Shown here: piece by piece, positions 28,145-36,737 of the stretch
How the letters are laid out: each line of letters starts with the position of its first letter
Position numbering within the stretch: position 1 is the stretch's first letter
Assembly (NCBI GenBank): GCA_027486845.1
Contig: JAIXOL010000038.1
Span: forward strand, 1-64,000
Reading direction: 5' to 3'
DNA: 64,000 nucleotides
Origin: Cytophagaceae bacterium
GTDB taxonomy: Bacteria; Bacteroidota; Bacteroidia; Cytophagales; Spirosomataceae
The notes under the pieces: model-generated
What the model was told of the DNA's origin: nothing
The model's input: only the letters and a program-made list of their open reading frames with translations
Databases searched by the model: none
Translations under genes and position numbers: made by a program

Positions 28145-28470
28145 AATTTGTATCTTTGTACCCTTTAGTCTTAACAGGAATTTAAGGATTACTAAGATGA
28201 ACATGATTTTTTTAGGAATTTTAATGATTAAAATTAATGCCATTTAGTCTTTAACAGGATTTTAAGGATTATAAGATAGATATGATTTTTTTGAAAGGGT
28301 TATAAAGATAAAAAATCAATCTTGAAATCGCTTAATCCTGTTTTATTATTTACTTTTGCACCCTTAATCATGATAGGATTTTAGAGATTATAAAATAGAC
28401 ACGATTTTCTTGAAAGAATTTTAATGATTAAAACTCAATCTTGAAATCATAAAATCGCTTATTCCTGTTT
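28145..28470. repeat. Three degenerate tandem repeats carrying promoter -7 boxes upstream of ileS
   Basis: About 100-bp units start near 28151, 28250 and 28360. Shared words are TTTGYACCCTTW, ACAGGATTTTAAGGATTATAAGAT, GAAAGRRTTWTAAWGATTAAAA and AATCTTGAAATCGCTTAATCC. TATCTTTG (28151-28158) and TACTTTTG (28351-28358) inside the array match the Bacteroidota -7 consensus, and the third copy is degenerate at that place. A partial relative (ATCGCTTAATCC then TATATTTG) precedes the Gfo/Idh gene at 58391-58424. Confidence 0.75.
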
Positions 28471-28483
28471 TATTTACTTACTT

Positions 28484-31400
28484 ATGCACTACAAAGAATA
28501 TAAATCAGTCAATTATGCCGCTATTGCCGACGAAGTTTTAGCTTTTTGGAAAGAAAATAAAATCTTTGAGCAATCTATTGAGGTACGTGAAGGTTCACCA
28601 ACTTTTACATTTTTCGAGGGGCCTCCATCAGCGAATGGTACGCCTGGAATTCACCACGTAATGGCTCGTTCGATTAAAGATATTTTTTGTCGCTACAAAA
28701 CGCTACGTGGTTTTCAAGTAAAACGCAAAGGTGGCTGGGATACGCACGGCTTACCTGTTGAGCTTCAAGTAGAAAAAGAACTCGGCATTACAAAAGAAGA
28801 TATTGGTAAGAAAATTACGGTTGAAGAATATAACCAAAAATGTCGTGAAACGGTCATGCGTTTTACTGACCAATGGGACGATTTGACTGAGAAAATGGGT
28901 TATTGGGTTGACCTCGAAAATCCGTACATTACTTATAAAAACGAATACATCGAAAGTATTTGGTTTTTATTGAAGGAATTTTACAAAAAAGGATTGCTTT
29001 ATAAAGGCTATACGATTCAACCTTATTCGCCAGCGGCAGGAACAGGTCTAAGTTCGCACGAGCTTAATATGCCTGGCACCTACAAAGATGTAAAAGATAC
29101 TTCTTTAACCGCCCAATTTAAGGTAATAGAAAATCAAAAGTCAAAATTCCTTTTTGAGGCGGACAAAAACTCCCCCCCTGGGGGCCGGGGGGCCTTCATC
29201 CTAGCTTGGACAACAACTCCTTGGACACTTCCTGCAAACTCAGCTTTGACAGTTGGAAAAAACATCAACTATGTTTTGGTGAAAACTTTTAATCCATACA
29301 CATTTTTACCTGTAAATGTGGTGTTGGCAAAAGACCTAATCGGGAAGTATTTCTCCGAAAAAGGAAAAGACGGAGACTTTGAAGGTTTTGGCGACTCTGA
29401 CAAGAAAAACATCCCTTGGACAATCATTGCGGAGTGTAAAGGCTCTGATTTGGAAGGCATTGAGTACGAACAACTACTTCCCTATATAACTCCCCCTCTG
29501 GGGGCAGGGGGGCTTGCCTTCCGAGTAATTATTGGAGATTTTGTGACAACTGAAGATGGTACGGGCGTTGTACATACGTCGCCCACTTTTGGTGCAGACG
29601 ACTTTAGAGTGGCACAACAACACGGTATTCCGTCGATCATGGTTAAGGACGAAACAGGAAAAGATGTGCCGATTGTTGACCGCAGAGGTCGTTTCGTAAA
29701 AGAAATCACTGATTTTGCTCTAGAGTATGTGAAGGAAGCCTATTTGACCGATGAAGAAAAAGAAGCCGAACGCATCAAACAGAATCGTGACAAATACCTT
29801 TCGGTAGATGAACGCATTGCGATTAAACTAAAAACCGAAAATAAAGCTTTCAACGTTCAGCGTTATGAACACACCTATCCACATTGTTGGAGAACTGATA
29901 AACCCATACTTTATTATCCGCTCGATAGTTGGTTTATTCGTACAACGGCTATGAAAGATAAGTTGGTGGAACTCAATAAAACCATCAATTGGAAACCTGA
30001 AAGCACAGGAACTGGCCGATTTGGCAATTGGCTCGAAAACTTAGTAGATTGGAATTTAAGTCGTAGCCGTTATTGGGGAACTCCACTGCCAATTTGGCGT
30101 TCGGAAGATGGCGAAGAAGTGTGTATCGGTTCGGTAGAAGAACTTATTGATGGTATTAAACATGCGTTGAAAGATGATGTTTTGAGTGAAGAGCAGAGAA
30201 AAATGAATGAGAAATTCGTTCAATCATTCAATCATTCAACATTCGACCTCCACCGCCCCTACGTTGATGAAGTTTTCTTGGTTTCGGCAAGTGGAAAAGT
30301 GATGCAACGTGAAACCGACCTAATTGATGTTTGGTTCGATTCGGGAGCGATGCCTTTTGCACAATGGCATTATCCGTTTGAAAATAAAGAGATTTTTGAC
30401 GCCAATTACCCTGCCGATTTTATTTCAGAAGGTGTTGACCAAACGCGTGGTTGGTTCTTTACACTTCATGCCATTTCTGGAATGTTGTTCGATTCGGTTG
30501 CGTTTAAAAATGTAGTTTCTACAGGCCTTGTTTTGGATAAAAACGGCAATAAAATGTCGAAACGTCTTGGTAATGCCGTTGACCCATTTGATACATTAGG
30601 AAAATATGGTGCTGACCCAACCCGTTGGTACATGATTACAAACGCTGAGCCTTGGGATAATCTGAAATTTAATTTGGAAGGTATCACAGAGGTGCGTAAT
30701 AAATTCTTCGGAACGCTCAGCAATACTTATAATTTCTTTGCACTTTATGCAAATCTTGATCATTATAAGATGTCGGAAACCGATAGAGTGCCTTATGCAA
30801 ACCTTCCAGAAATGGATCGTTGGATTTTATCTAAATTATATACGCTTATCAAAGAAGTAGGCGAACAATTCGATGATTATAATCCAACGAAAGCAGGGCG
30901 TTTGGTGCAAGATTTTGTTTGTGACCAACTTTCTAATTGGTACGTGCGTTTGTGCCGTCGACGTTTCTGGAACGGTTCGTCGCACGAAGGAGAAATGACC
31001 GAAAACAAAAAAGCAGCTTACGAAACTCTTCAACAATGTTTGGTGACGGTAGCTCAATTGATGTCGCCAATTGCTCCATTCTACGGAGATTGGTTGTACA
31101 AAAACCTGACAGATGCTATTCGTGAGGAAGCAAAAGCAATTAATTCGCCACTTCGCCACGAATCTGTACATTTTACAGATTGGACACTTTATGACGAAAA
31201 ATGGGTTGATAAAGACTTAGAAGCGTCGATGGATTTGGCTCAAACTATTTCTTCATTGGTACACTCATTGCGTAAAACGCATAAAATCAAAGTGCGTCAG
31301 CCATTGCAGCGTATCTTGATTCCAGTTTTATCAGAAAGCACTCGTGAGCAAATTCGTCACATAGAAGAAATTATCAAATCAGAAGTAAATATTAAGTCAA

Positions 31401-31972
31401 TCGAATATCTTGATGATGATTCGGGTATCTTGAAAAAGAAAGTAAAACCAAACTTCAAAGCCCTCGGCCCGAAATATGGTAAGGATATGAAAGAAGTAGG
31501 GAATGGCATTGCTTCAATGACGAATGAAGATTTAAAACTTTTAGAAAAAACGGGCGAATTCTTAATCCCTAATTCTCAATTCCAAATTACTTTAACTGAC
31601 GTCGAAATCCAGACCGAAGATGTTCCAGGTTGGTTAGTAGCTTCAGACAAAGGAATAACAGTTGCTTTAGATATTCATATTTCGGATGAATTACGCCAAG
31701 AAGGTATCGCTCGTGATTTTGTGAATCGTATTCAAAATTACAGAAAAGACACAGGCTTTGATGTAACCGATAAAATTAGTATCAAACTTTTCGATAATAA
31801 CGAAGCCTTGACTGCTGCCGTGAAGGCCAATAGCGAGTATATTAGTCAAGAAGTTCAGGCACTTTCATTAGAAGTATTGTCGGAATATCCATTCGGGGAA
31901 AAACCAGCCAATGCAGTAGAAATCGAAATGGATGAGTTTATGCTTGTGGTTGTGGTTGAAGTAGTAGCGTAG
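28484..31972 (+). CDS. ileS: Isoleucyl-tRNA synthetase
   Basis: 1162 aa, class I synthetase. The HIGH-type motif is GTPGIHHV (residue ~54). The editing domain follows (AWTTTPWTLPANSAL, TSPTFGADDF with the conserved Asp). Then come DVWFDSGAMPFAQWHY, EGVDQTRGWFFTLHAI and the KMSKS-type loop GNKMSKRLGN (residue ~690), and a tRNA-binding C-terminus. It is a little longer than usual because two GC-rich palindromic elements are inserted in frame, at residues ~229-237 and ~335-344, both in the editing domain. A terminator follows. Confidence 0.97.
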   Translation: MHYKEYKSVNYAAIADEVLAFWKENKIFEQSIEVREGSPTFTFFEGPPSANGTPGIHHVMARSIKDIFCRYKTLRGFQVKRKGGWDTHGLPVELQVEKELGITKEDIGKKITVEEYNQKCRETVMRFTDQWDDLTEKMGYWVDLENPYITYKNEYIESIWFLLKEFYKKGLLYKGYTIQPYSPAAGTGLSSHELNMPGTYKDVKDTSLTAQFKVIENQKSKFLFEADKNSPPGGRGAFILAWTTTPWTLPANSALTVGKNINYVLVKTFNPYTFLPVNVVLAKDLIGKYFSEKGKDGDFEGFGDSDKKNIPWTIIAECKGSDLEGIEYEQLLPYITPPLGAGGLAFRVIIGDFVTTEDGTGVVHTSPTFGADDFRVAQQHGIPSIMVKDETGKDVPIVDRRGRFVKEITDFALEYVKEAYLTDEEKEAERIKQNRDKYLSVDERIAIKLKTENKAFNVQRYEHTYPHCWRTDKPILYYPLDSWFIRTTAMKDKLVELNKTINWKPESTGTGRFGNWLENLVDWNLSRSRYWGTPLPIWRSEDGEEVCIGSVEELIDGIKHALKDDVLSEEQRKMNEKFVQSFNHSTFDLHRPYVDEVFLVSASGKVMQRETDLIDVWFDSGAMPFAQWHYPFENKEIFDANYPADFISEGVDQTRGWFFTLHAISGMLFDSVAFKNVVSTGLVLDKNGNKMSKRLGNAVDPFDTLGKYGADPTRWYMITNAEPWDNLKFNLEGITEVRNKFFGTLSNTYNFFALYANLDHYKMSETDRVPYANLPEMDRWILSKLYTLIKEVGEQFDDYNPTKAGRLVQDFVCDQLSNWYVRLCRRRFWNGSSHEGEMTENKKAAYETLQQCLVTVAQLMSPIAPFYGDWLYKNLTDAIREEAKAINSPLRHESVHFTDWTLYDEKWVDKDLEASMDLAQTISSLVHSLRKTHKIKVRQPLQRILIPVLSESTREQIRHIEEIIKSEVNIKSIEYLDDDSGILKKKVKPNFKALGPKYGKDMKEVGNGIASMTNEDLKLLEKTGEFLIPNSQFQITLTDVEIQTEDVPGWLVASDKGITVALDIHISDELRQEGIARDFVNRIQNYRKDTGFDVTDKISIKLFDNNEALTAAVKANSEYISQEVQALSLEVLSEYPFGEKPANAVEIEMDEFMLVVVVEVVA
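29168..29195. repeat. GC-rich palindromic element inserted in frame in ileS (copy 1)
   Basis: Reads ACTCCCCCCCTGGGGG then CCGGGGGGCC. It is translated as NSPPGGRGA in the editing domain, just before FILAWTTTPW. It is very unlike the surrounding AT-rich codons and nearly identical to copy 2, 320 bp downstream. Confidence 0.8.
29488..29515. repeat. GC-rich palindromic element inserted in frame in ileS (copy 2)
   Basis: Reads ACTCCCCCTCTGGGGG then CAGGGGGGCTT. It is translated as TPPLGAGGLA, between EQLLPYI and FRVIIGDFVTTEDG. Same orientation as copy 1 but read in the phase that gives TPPLGAGG. Confidence 0.8.
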
Positions 31973-32000
31973 CGTTTTCGCTGTAAAATATAGCAAACAG

Positions 32001-32040
32001 AAAATCCCTCATAGCTGAAATAGCGGTGAGGGATTTTTTG
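32001..32040 (+). terminator. ileS terminator
   Basis: AAAATCCCTCA pairs with TGAGGGATTTTTT around a loop, 30 bp after the ileS stop codon. Confidence 0.9.
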
Positions 32041-32257
32041 TTTGAATGTTGCTTCATTTAAAGTACCAAGACTTGAAGTAGTCCACGGTCAATAGTTTAC
32101 GGTCAACACTAACATAAAATACTGTCTATCAGTTTTTTATGAAAAATAAACTTGTCGATTAAATATACCCAACTGCTTAAATGACTTTGATGTGAAATTA
32201 ATCTCTAAACATTTAGTAGATTATATAGTAATAAGGGCTTTTTTCTACAAAAGAAAA
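32041..32257. other. Intergenic between ileS and the accessory region
   Basis: No coding frame seen. It contains AATCTCTAAACATTTAGTAG plus ATTA (32200-32223), repeated exactly at 33609-33632. A terminator for the converging gene lies just to the right. Confidence 0.5.
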
Positions 32258-32283
32258 GCCGTAGCTAAGGAATAGTTACGGCT
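32258..32283 (-). terminator. Hairpin terminator for the 102-aa/227-aa gene pair
   Basis: GCCGTAGCTA-aggaa-TAGTTACGGC, with T-rich sequence (CTTTTCTTTTG on the minus strand) following. It sits 29 bp beyond the stop of the minus-strand 102-aa gene. Confidence 0.8.
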
Positions 32284-32311
32284 TTAATATATTTGGATAA
32301 TAAGTCTTTAA

Positions 32312-32620
32312 TTACGCTAATTCGTATTTCTCTTTGAGTTTTCTTGAAATATTATCATATAAATCAGCTAACATTTCGTATTCGTGTGTGTGTTGTTCAA
32401 ATATGTACTGCTTTTCAGATTTTAATAAGCCATCACTATCTAAAAAAGATAAAGAACAAACATACTTGTCACTTCCTTTTGGATAGTATTTGCATAGTAT
32501 AATACCTTCGTTGTCCATATAAGTTCTAAAACAACTTATACTTGAGGTTCCTAGCCAATGTAAACCACCTACTTTTGACAAAGCTAAAATATCTTCGATA
32601 TATTCTTTTATATTTTTCAT
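32312..32620 (-). CDS. Hypothetical protein (102 aa)
   Basis: I do not recognise it. It is a soluble alpha/beta-looking small protein (KEYIEDILALSKVGGLHWLG, IILCKYYPKG, a long C-terminal helix). Its start codon overlaps the stop of the upstream 227-aa membrane protein gene by 4 bp (ATGA), so the two are translationally coupled. Confidence 0.65.
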   Translation of the reverse strand: MKNIKEYIEDILALSKVGGLHWLGTSSISCFRTYMDNEGIILCKYYPKGSDKYVCSLSFLDSDGLLKSEKQYIFEQHTHEYEMLADLYDNISRKLKEKYELA

Positions 32621-33300
32621 TTTGGTTTCGTTAAGGTTAAATAGTCAGGTTTGATAGATTGGAGGAAATTTCTAACGTCAATTATTTTCTTTAAAAATTC
32701 TTCTTTGTTAAAATCGTTTTGTGGATTTTCTAATTTTCGCAACAAATTGAAGTTTTCAGCAGATAATTCAGAATTAAAGTAAGTAAATTGTTGAGACCAT
32801 AAGTGTTCAGATTCTTTTTTACAATCAGAAAGGATTTTGGTAATTTGCTCCTTTGTAATGGTCTTACCTTCTAAGCAATTTAAACAATTTTCTAACTCGT
32901 TGGAATAGTGAATTAAAACGGCTTTCTTACAATCAGATAATATACCTTGAATTTCTTTTAAAACAAAAATTGAGGTTAATATGTTCTCGTCTTTTGGTAA
33001 TAAATCTTCTAATTTTTCTGTAAGTGATATTGCCTTTGTGATATTCCAACTATACAAACTACTTCTTATGCTGTCTTGATAGTTCTTTGAATTTTCCTCA
33101 ATTAATTCTGATGTTTTCTTAATTTCAATTTGTTGATGTATCGAAAATGCTAACGCAATCATTGTTATTAAAGTACCTATAATCGAAATTATATTAATAG
33201 GTGTTCTGTCGTTAGGCGAGAAATTAAAATAAATGAATAAGAATAAAATTATTGCAAAAAGCAAGCTATATCCTAAAACTATCTTATCTTGTTTATTCAT
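32617..33300 (-). CDS. Hypothetical membrane protein with long cytoplasmic helix (227 aa)
   Basis: Two N-terminal hydrophobic segments (residues ~8-27 LGYSLLFAIILFLFIYF and ~37-55 IISIIGTLITMIALAFSI), then about 170 residues of charged, mostly helical sequence. No known domain recognised. The architecture resembles small accessory-region membrane proteins that pair with a soluble partner. Coupled to the 102-aa gene downstream. Confidence 0.65.
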   Translation of the reverse strand: MNKQDKIVLGYSLLFAIILFLFIYFNFSPNDRTPINIISIIGTLITMIALAFSIHQQIEIKKTSELIEENSKNYQDSIRSSLYSWNITKAISLTEKLEDLLPKDENILTSIFVLKEIQGILSDCKKAVLIHYSNELENCLNCLEGKTITKEQITKILSDCKKESEHLWSQQFTYFNSELSAENFNLLRKLENPQNDFNKEEFLKKIIDVRNFLQSIKPDYLTLTKPK

Positions 33301-33883
33301 TCTCTCTCAATTCTTGTCTTTTTTATGCAAATTAACATCAAGTTTATCTAAATTAAAAGGATTTTTAAGTTAAAATGCAATAACGTAAAAGTTCAAAAAA
33401 GTGCTAAATCTGATAAAGATAATATTACCAAAGGTTTTCGTATTCTACAGTGGTGTTCAATTTTTCGTTCCCTTAAAGTCTCCCGAAAGCACGTGGGAAT
33501 CTCAGAGGACGAGGGTCTTGGCAAACCGAATAAATAAATAATGGTAAAAAACTATAAAATCTAAGTCCGAGCATAGTCCAATACCTTATGTTGCTTTACC
33601 ATAAACCAAATCTCTAAACATTTAGTAGATTAAGTCGGTCTTCGACGAGTGTTTGATACTGAACTTTCATTTCTTCACTCAAAAAGCTTTCAGTAATTAT
33701 CTTTTTTATAGGTATTAACTCATGCTACGCACGATAACGCTGAAAGCGTTAAACTCGAATAGTCCCGAAAGTATTTCAGGGTTTAAAATATCAAAGTTGC
33801 CTTACAGCCTCAGCTAACTGCTGAAAACTTAAACTGATATTTATACTATTCATAACATTGATTTTTTACAAATCTAATAAAAA
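33301..33883. other. Gene-poor scar region upstream of the ABC fragment
   Basis: No intact frame. It contains the second copy of the 24-bp repeat (33609-33632), small inverted repeats such as CCCGAAAGTATTTCAGG, and mixed-composition blocks. Together these suggest remains of deleted accessory genes. Confidence 0.4.
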
Positions 33884-34474
33884 ACTAAGCTCCAAAGCGG
33901 AGAAATTCGCTTAGGTAATGTTTTGCTCGAAAATATCAGCCACAAACTTTGGCGTAGCAAATGTGGAACGGTTATGCAAGAAGGGGTTATTTTCTCAGAT
34001 ACTATTGCAGAGAATATTGCTTTCAGCGATGAATTTCCAGATACTAAAAAGCTACTTCATACAGTAAAAGTAGCTAATATTCAGCCATTTATTGAAGAAT
34101 TACCATTGAGTTATAACACAAAAATTGGAGCGGAAGGAAATGGAATTTCACAAGGTCAAAAACAAAGATTATTGATTGCCCGTGCCGTTTATAAGAATCC
34201 TGATTTTATATTTTTCGATGAAGCTACCAACGCACTTGATGCCAATAATGAAAGTGTTATCATGGCAAATTTAGAAGAATTCTTTAAAAGCGGTTCGACG
34301 GGTCGAAGGACTGTAATTGTAGTAGCACACCGACTAAGCACCGTAAAAAATGCTGACCAAATTGTAGTTATGGAAAAAGGAGAAATTGTAGAAGTTGGAA
34401 CTCATGCCGAACTCACGCAAAGACACGGAAAATATTTTGAGTTAGTGAAAAATCAGTTAGAATTAGGGAGTTAA
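33884..34474 (+). pseudogene. 3' fragment of a peptide-exporter ABC ATPase
   Basis: Only the second half of a nucleotide-binding domain remains. It opens KLQSGEIRLGNV, then has the Q-loop (GTVMQEGVIFSD), signature ISQGQKQRLLIARA, Walker B FIFFDEATNALD and the H-loop VVAHRLSTV, through to a normal C-terminus. Walker A, the membrane domain and any peptidase domain are gone; two stop codons lie just upstream. The sequence type (IAENIAF, WRSKCG) matches C39-peptidase ABC exporters of Bacteroidota, like the intact exporter nearby on the other strand, but it is not a copy of that gene's end. The coding frame from 33923 is open, but the product could not hydrolyse ATP. Confidence 0.85.
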
Positions 34475-34881
34475 ACACCCAAAATGTTGATTTTCAACGA
34501 AGTATGATTTTTTATTAGTTTGAAATCTGATTGGTTAAAAGTGTAAAGTTCTTGGCAATGTGTTTCAGCAATAGCAGTATGCAAACAATCATTGATATTT
34601 TGAAAGCCTACTTTTTGACATAAAGTAGCTGCTCTTTTGAAGTTCTCAAAAGAATAATTGATTGGGTTGAATTCATACAACTGAGAAACTTTCTCATCAA
34701 TCTCAAATCGTTCCAATTCAAATTTTGTCAAAACGAAAGCTATCTCTTGGAGATTCAACAATGAAATAAATACTTTTTTATCAAAATTAGCTTTTTCAAA
34801 GGTTTTTCTAACCAAAAGGTGCTTTTTCCTATCTTGAATTACAAAATAATGAATCAAGAAATCAGTATCAAAATAAATCAT
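34471..34881 (-). CDS. PIN-domain toxin (VapC-like ribonuclease)
   Basis: 136 aa. First acidic residue in IYFDTDFLIHYF; then LNLQEIAFVL and, near the end, NINDCLHTAIAETH with the conserved Asp, and a final FNQSDF. This is the PIN arrangement of a Mg2+-dependent RNase. Its start overlaps the upstream 79-aa gene by 4 bp, as in type II toxin-antitoxin pairs. Its 3' end overlaps the convergent ABC fragment by 4 bp. Confidence 0.82.
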   Translation of the reverse strand: MIYFDTDFLIHYFVIQDRKKHLLVRKTFEKANFDKKVFISLLNLQEIAFVLTKFELERFEIDEKVSQLYEFNPINYSFENFKRAATLCQKVGFQNINDCLHTAIAETHCQELYTFNQSDFKLIKNHTSLKINILGV

Positions 34882-35117
34882 ATTACGTTGTCATTCACTT
34901 GTTTAATTAAAGTATTAATATCAATGTCCTTTGATATAACTTTCGGTGGATATTTTTTATTGAGTGCCTCCAGTTTTTTGAAAATTTCATACTGATTTAC
35001 AGGAGGATTTATCTCCTCAATTTTAATACTAATCTCTTTATTTTTAAAGAGTTTTTGAAAAGCCTCAAAGAAACTGTAATCAATTTCATTGGCATTGAGT
35101 ATATAAGTAGTTTGCAT
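34878..35117 (-). CDS. Antitoxin partner of the PIN toxin (79 aa)
   Basis: A short protein whose N-terminus (TYILNANEIDYSFFEAFQKLFKNKEISIKIEE) looks like the beta-strand/helix opening of a Bacteroidota antitoxin. The C-terminal part is Lys-rich and probably wraps the toxin. Identified mainly by position: directly upstream of and overlapping the PIN gene. Confidence 0.7.
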   Translation of the reverse strand: MQTTYILNANEIDYSFFEAFQKLFKNKEISIKIEEINPPVNQYEIFKKLEALNKKYPPKVISKDIDINTLIKQVNDNVI

Positions 35118-35154
35118 TTTGTTGTTTTTTCTACAAAATTAAGGGATTTATATA

Positions 35155-35317
35155 ATGAACGATGATTTAGAATCAAATATTTCAGAAAAGCTACTCCGAA
35201 CAAATCTAATGGATTGCCAAAACTCCCTCAAAATATGAAATAGCCCAAAATAGTAAGGAACTCAAAGAGCTAAAGGTTGCCTTGAAAAAATACCTTACTG
35301 GTGAAGGTGAGGTATAA
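35155..35317 (+). pseudogene. Possible small frameshifted gene remnant
   Basis: A 27-codon frame starting at ATG 35155 (MNDDLESNISEKLL...) is followed, one base out of phase, by a cleaner 35-codon frame (35210-35317) with SKYEIAQNSKELKELKVALK and ending GEGEV. It may be a short helical protein broken by a frameshift. I do not recognise a family. Confidence 0.3.
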
Positions 35318-35354
35318 AAAAGTCATTTCAAGTATCAAGACTCGAAATGACTTT
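35313..35354 (-). terminator. Terminator of the original C39 ABC exporter gene
   Basis: AAAGTCATTTC and GAAATGACTTT form a perfect 11-bp stem (35319-35354), followed on the minus strand by a T-run (35314-35320). It lies about 27 bp beyond the displaced stop codon (35381-35383) of the exporter gene. This supports the view that the exporter used to end here before the TnpB element inserted. Confidence 0.8.
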
Positions 35355-35380
35355 GGTTTTACCCTAAACTAAATCTTCTA

Positions 35381-35419
35381 TTAATTTAAAACCATAGCAA
35401 ATTCTTCACTTTTTATGAT
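35381..35419 (-). pseudogene. Severed 3' end of the C39 ABC exporter gene
   Basis: On the minus strand this short stretch reads IIKSEEFAMVLN then TAA, in the phase that continues ...VYILESGV of the exporter if the IS element (35420-36789) is removed. A terminator follows at once. Confidence 0.7.
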
Positions 35420-35597
35420 ACCGAGCGTAAAACACCTGTCCTTTAGGCAGGGGATAAAAGCGATTGCCGTGCCGAAGGACGGCTGGCTACGTGAGCCAAG
35501 CAAAAAGCCTATGAGTGAAAAATAATTAATATTTCTTTTGGATATTGAAATTAAATAAATAAATTTACAGAAACAAATCTACCTCTGTAAGATATAA

Positions 35598-36737
35598 ATG
35601 TTAAAGGCTTTTAAATTTGAAATAAATCCTACTATGGAGCAAAAAACGCTACTAAACAAAACGTTTGGTTGTGTTAGATTTGCCTATAATTGGGGTTTAA
35701 ATGAAAAGACAAAAGCCTATCAAACTGACAAGTCAAAAGTTTCATGCTTTGAATTGATTAACCAAATCACCTTGCTAAAAAAACAAGAAGAATTTGTATG
35801 GTTAAATGAAATTCACTCGCAACCATTGCAAATGGCAATGAGGAATTTGGATAATGCTTTCACTAATTTTTTCAATAAAAGAGGAGAATTCCCTAATTTC
35901 AAAAAAAAATCAAATAATCAAAGTTTTCAATATCCTCAAGGTGTAAAGCTAAAAGATAACCAAGTGTTTTTGCCAAAAATTGGCTGGACGCATTTCTACA
36001 AATCAAGAGAATGTTTTGGAGAAATAAAAACGGTAACTGTTTCAAAAACACCCACAAATAAGTATTTTGTTTCAATTCTGTGCGAAACATCTATTGAAAA
36101 GCCTACTAAAAAACCTATTGAGGATAAAACTTCTCTTGGTATTGATGTAGGAATTAAAACGTTTGCTGTTTGTTCTGATGGTCAAGTATTTGAAAACCAA
36201 AAATATTTGAGCAAAAGTCTTAAAAACCTAAAAAAAGAACAAAGAACACTTGCAAGACGTTACAAAAAAGGGGTCAAAATTGTCGAACAAAGCAAAGGCT
36301 ACCACAAGCAAAGAATGGTAGTTGCTAAATTGCATGAGAAAGTTAGTAATCAACGAAATGACTTTTTGCATAAAGTTTCTACAAAATTGGTTAATCAATA
36401 CGATTCAATCATTGTAGAAGACTTAAATGTGAAATGTATGATGAAAAACGACAAACTTTCAAAAGCAATAAGTGATGTTAGTTGGACTAAATTTAATACT
36501 TTTTTGCAATATAAATGCGAATGGCAAGGTAAAAACTACATTCAAATCGGACGTTTTGTTCCAAGTTCTAAGATGTGCAACCATTGCGGACACATCAACA
36601 AAGAATTAAAACTAAAAGACCGTGAATGGACTTGTCAAGAATGTCAAAGAACTAACGATAGAGATTTCAACGCATCTCTTAATATTAAATCATTCGGGTT
36701 GGGGACACAGCCCAAAATCCATAACGTGAGCCATTAG
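35598..36737 (+). CDS. tnpB: TnpB RNA-guided nuclease
   Basis: 379 aa, full length. An N-terminal OrfB_IS605 helix-turn-helix region (FEINPTMEQKTLLNKTFGCVRFAYNW) is followed by the split RuvC domain: LGIDVGIKTFAV (Asp), IIVEDLNVKCM (Glu), and NDRDFNASLNI (Asp). Between them lies an intact zinc ribbon (CNHCGHINKE...WTCQECQ). All three acidic residues and four Cys are present, so it is predicted active. The omega RNA should overlap the gene's 3' end and run to the element's right end. Confidence 0.93.
   Translation: MLKAFKFEINPTMEQKTLLNKTFGCVRFAYNWGLNEKTKAYQTDKSKVSCFELINQITLLKKQEEFVWLNEIHSQPLQMAMRNLDNAFTNFFNKRGEFPNFKKKSNNQSFQYPQGVKLKDNQVFLPKIGWTHFYKSRECFGEIKTVTVSKTPTNKYFVSILCETSIEKPTKKPIEDKTSLGIDVGIKTFAVCSDGQVFENQKYLSKSLKNLKKEQRTLARRYKKGVKIVEQSKGYHKQRMVVAKLHEKVSNQRNDFLHKVSTKLVNQYDSIIVEDLNVKCMMKNDKLSKAISDVSWTKFNTFLQYKCEWQGKNYIQIGRFVPSSKMCNHCGHINKELKLKDREWTCQECQRTNDRDFNASLNIKSFGLGTQPKIHNVSH

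Noticed and set aside
28061-28243. Minus-strand 60-aa protein
   Set aside because: It lies in the repeat array upstream of ileS and its sequence only reflects the repeat.
33923-34474. Working ABC ATPase
   Set aside because: No Walker A or membrane domain; only the 3' half of the NBD is present.
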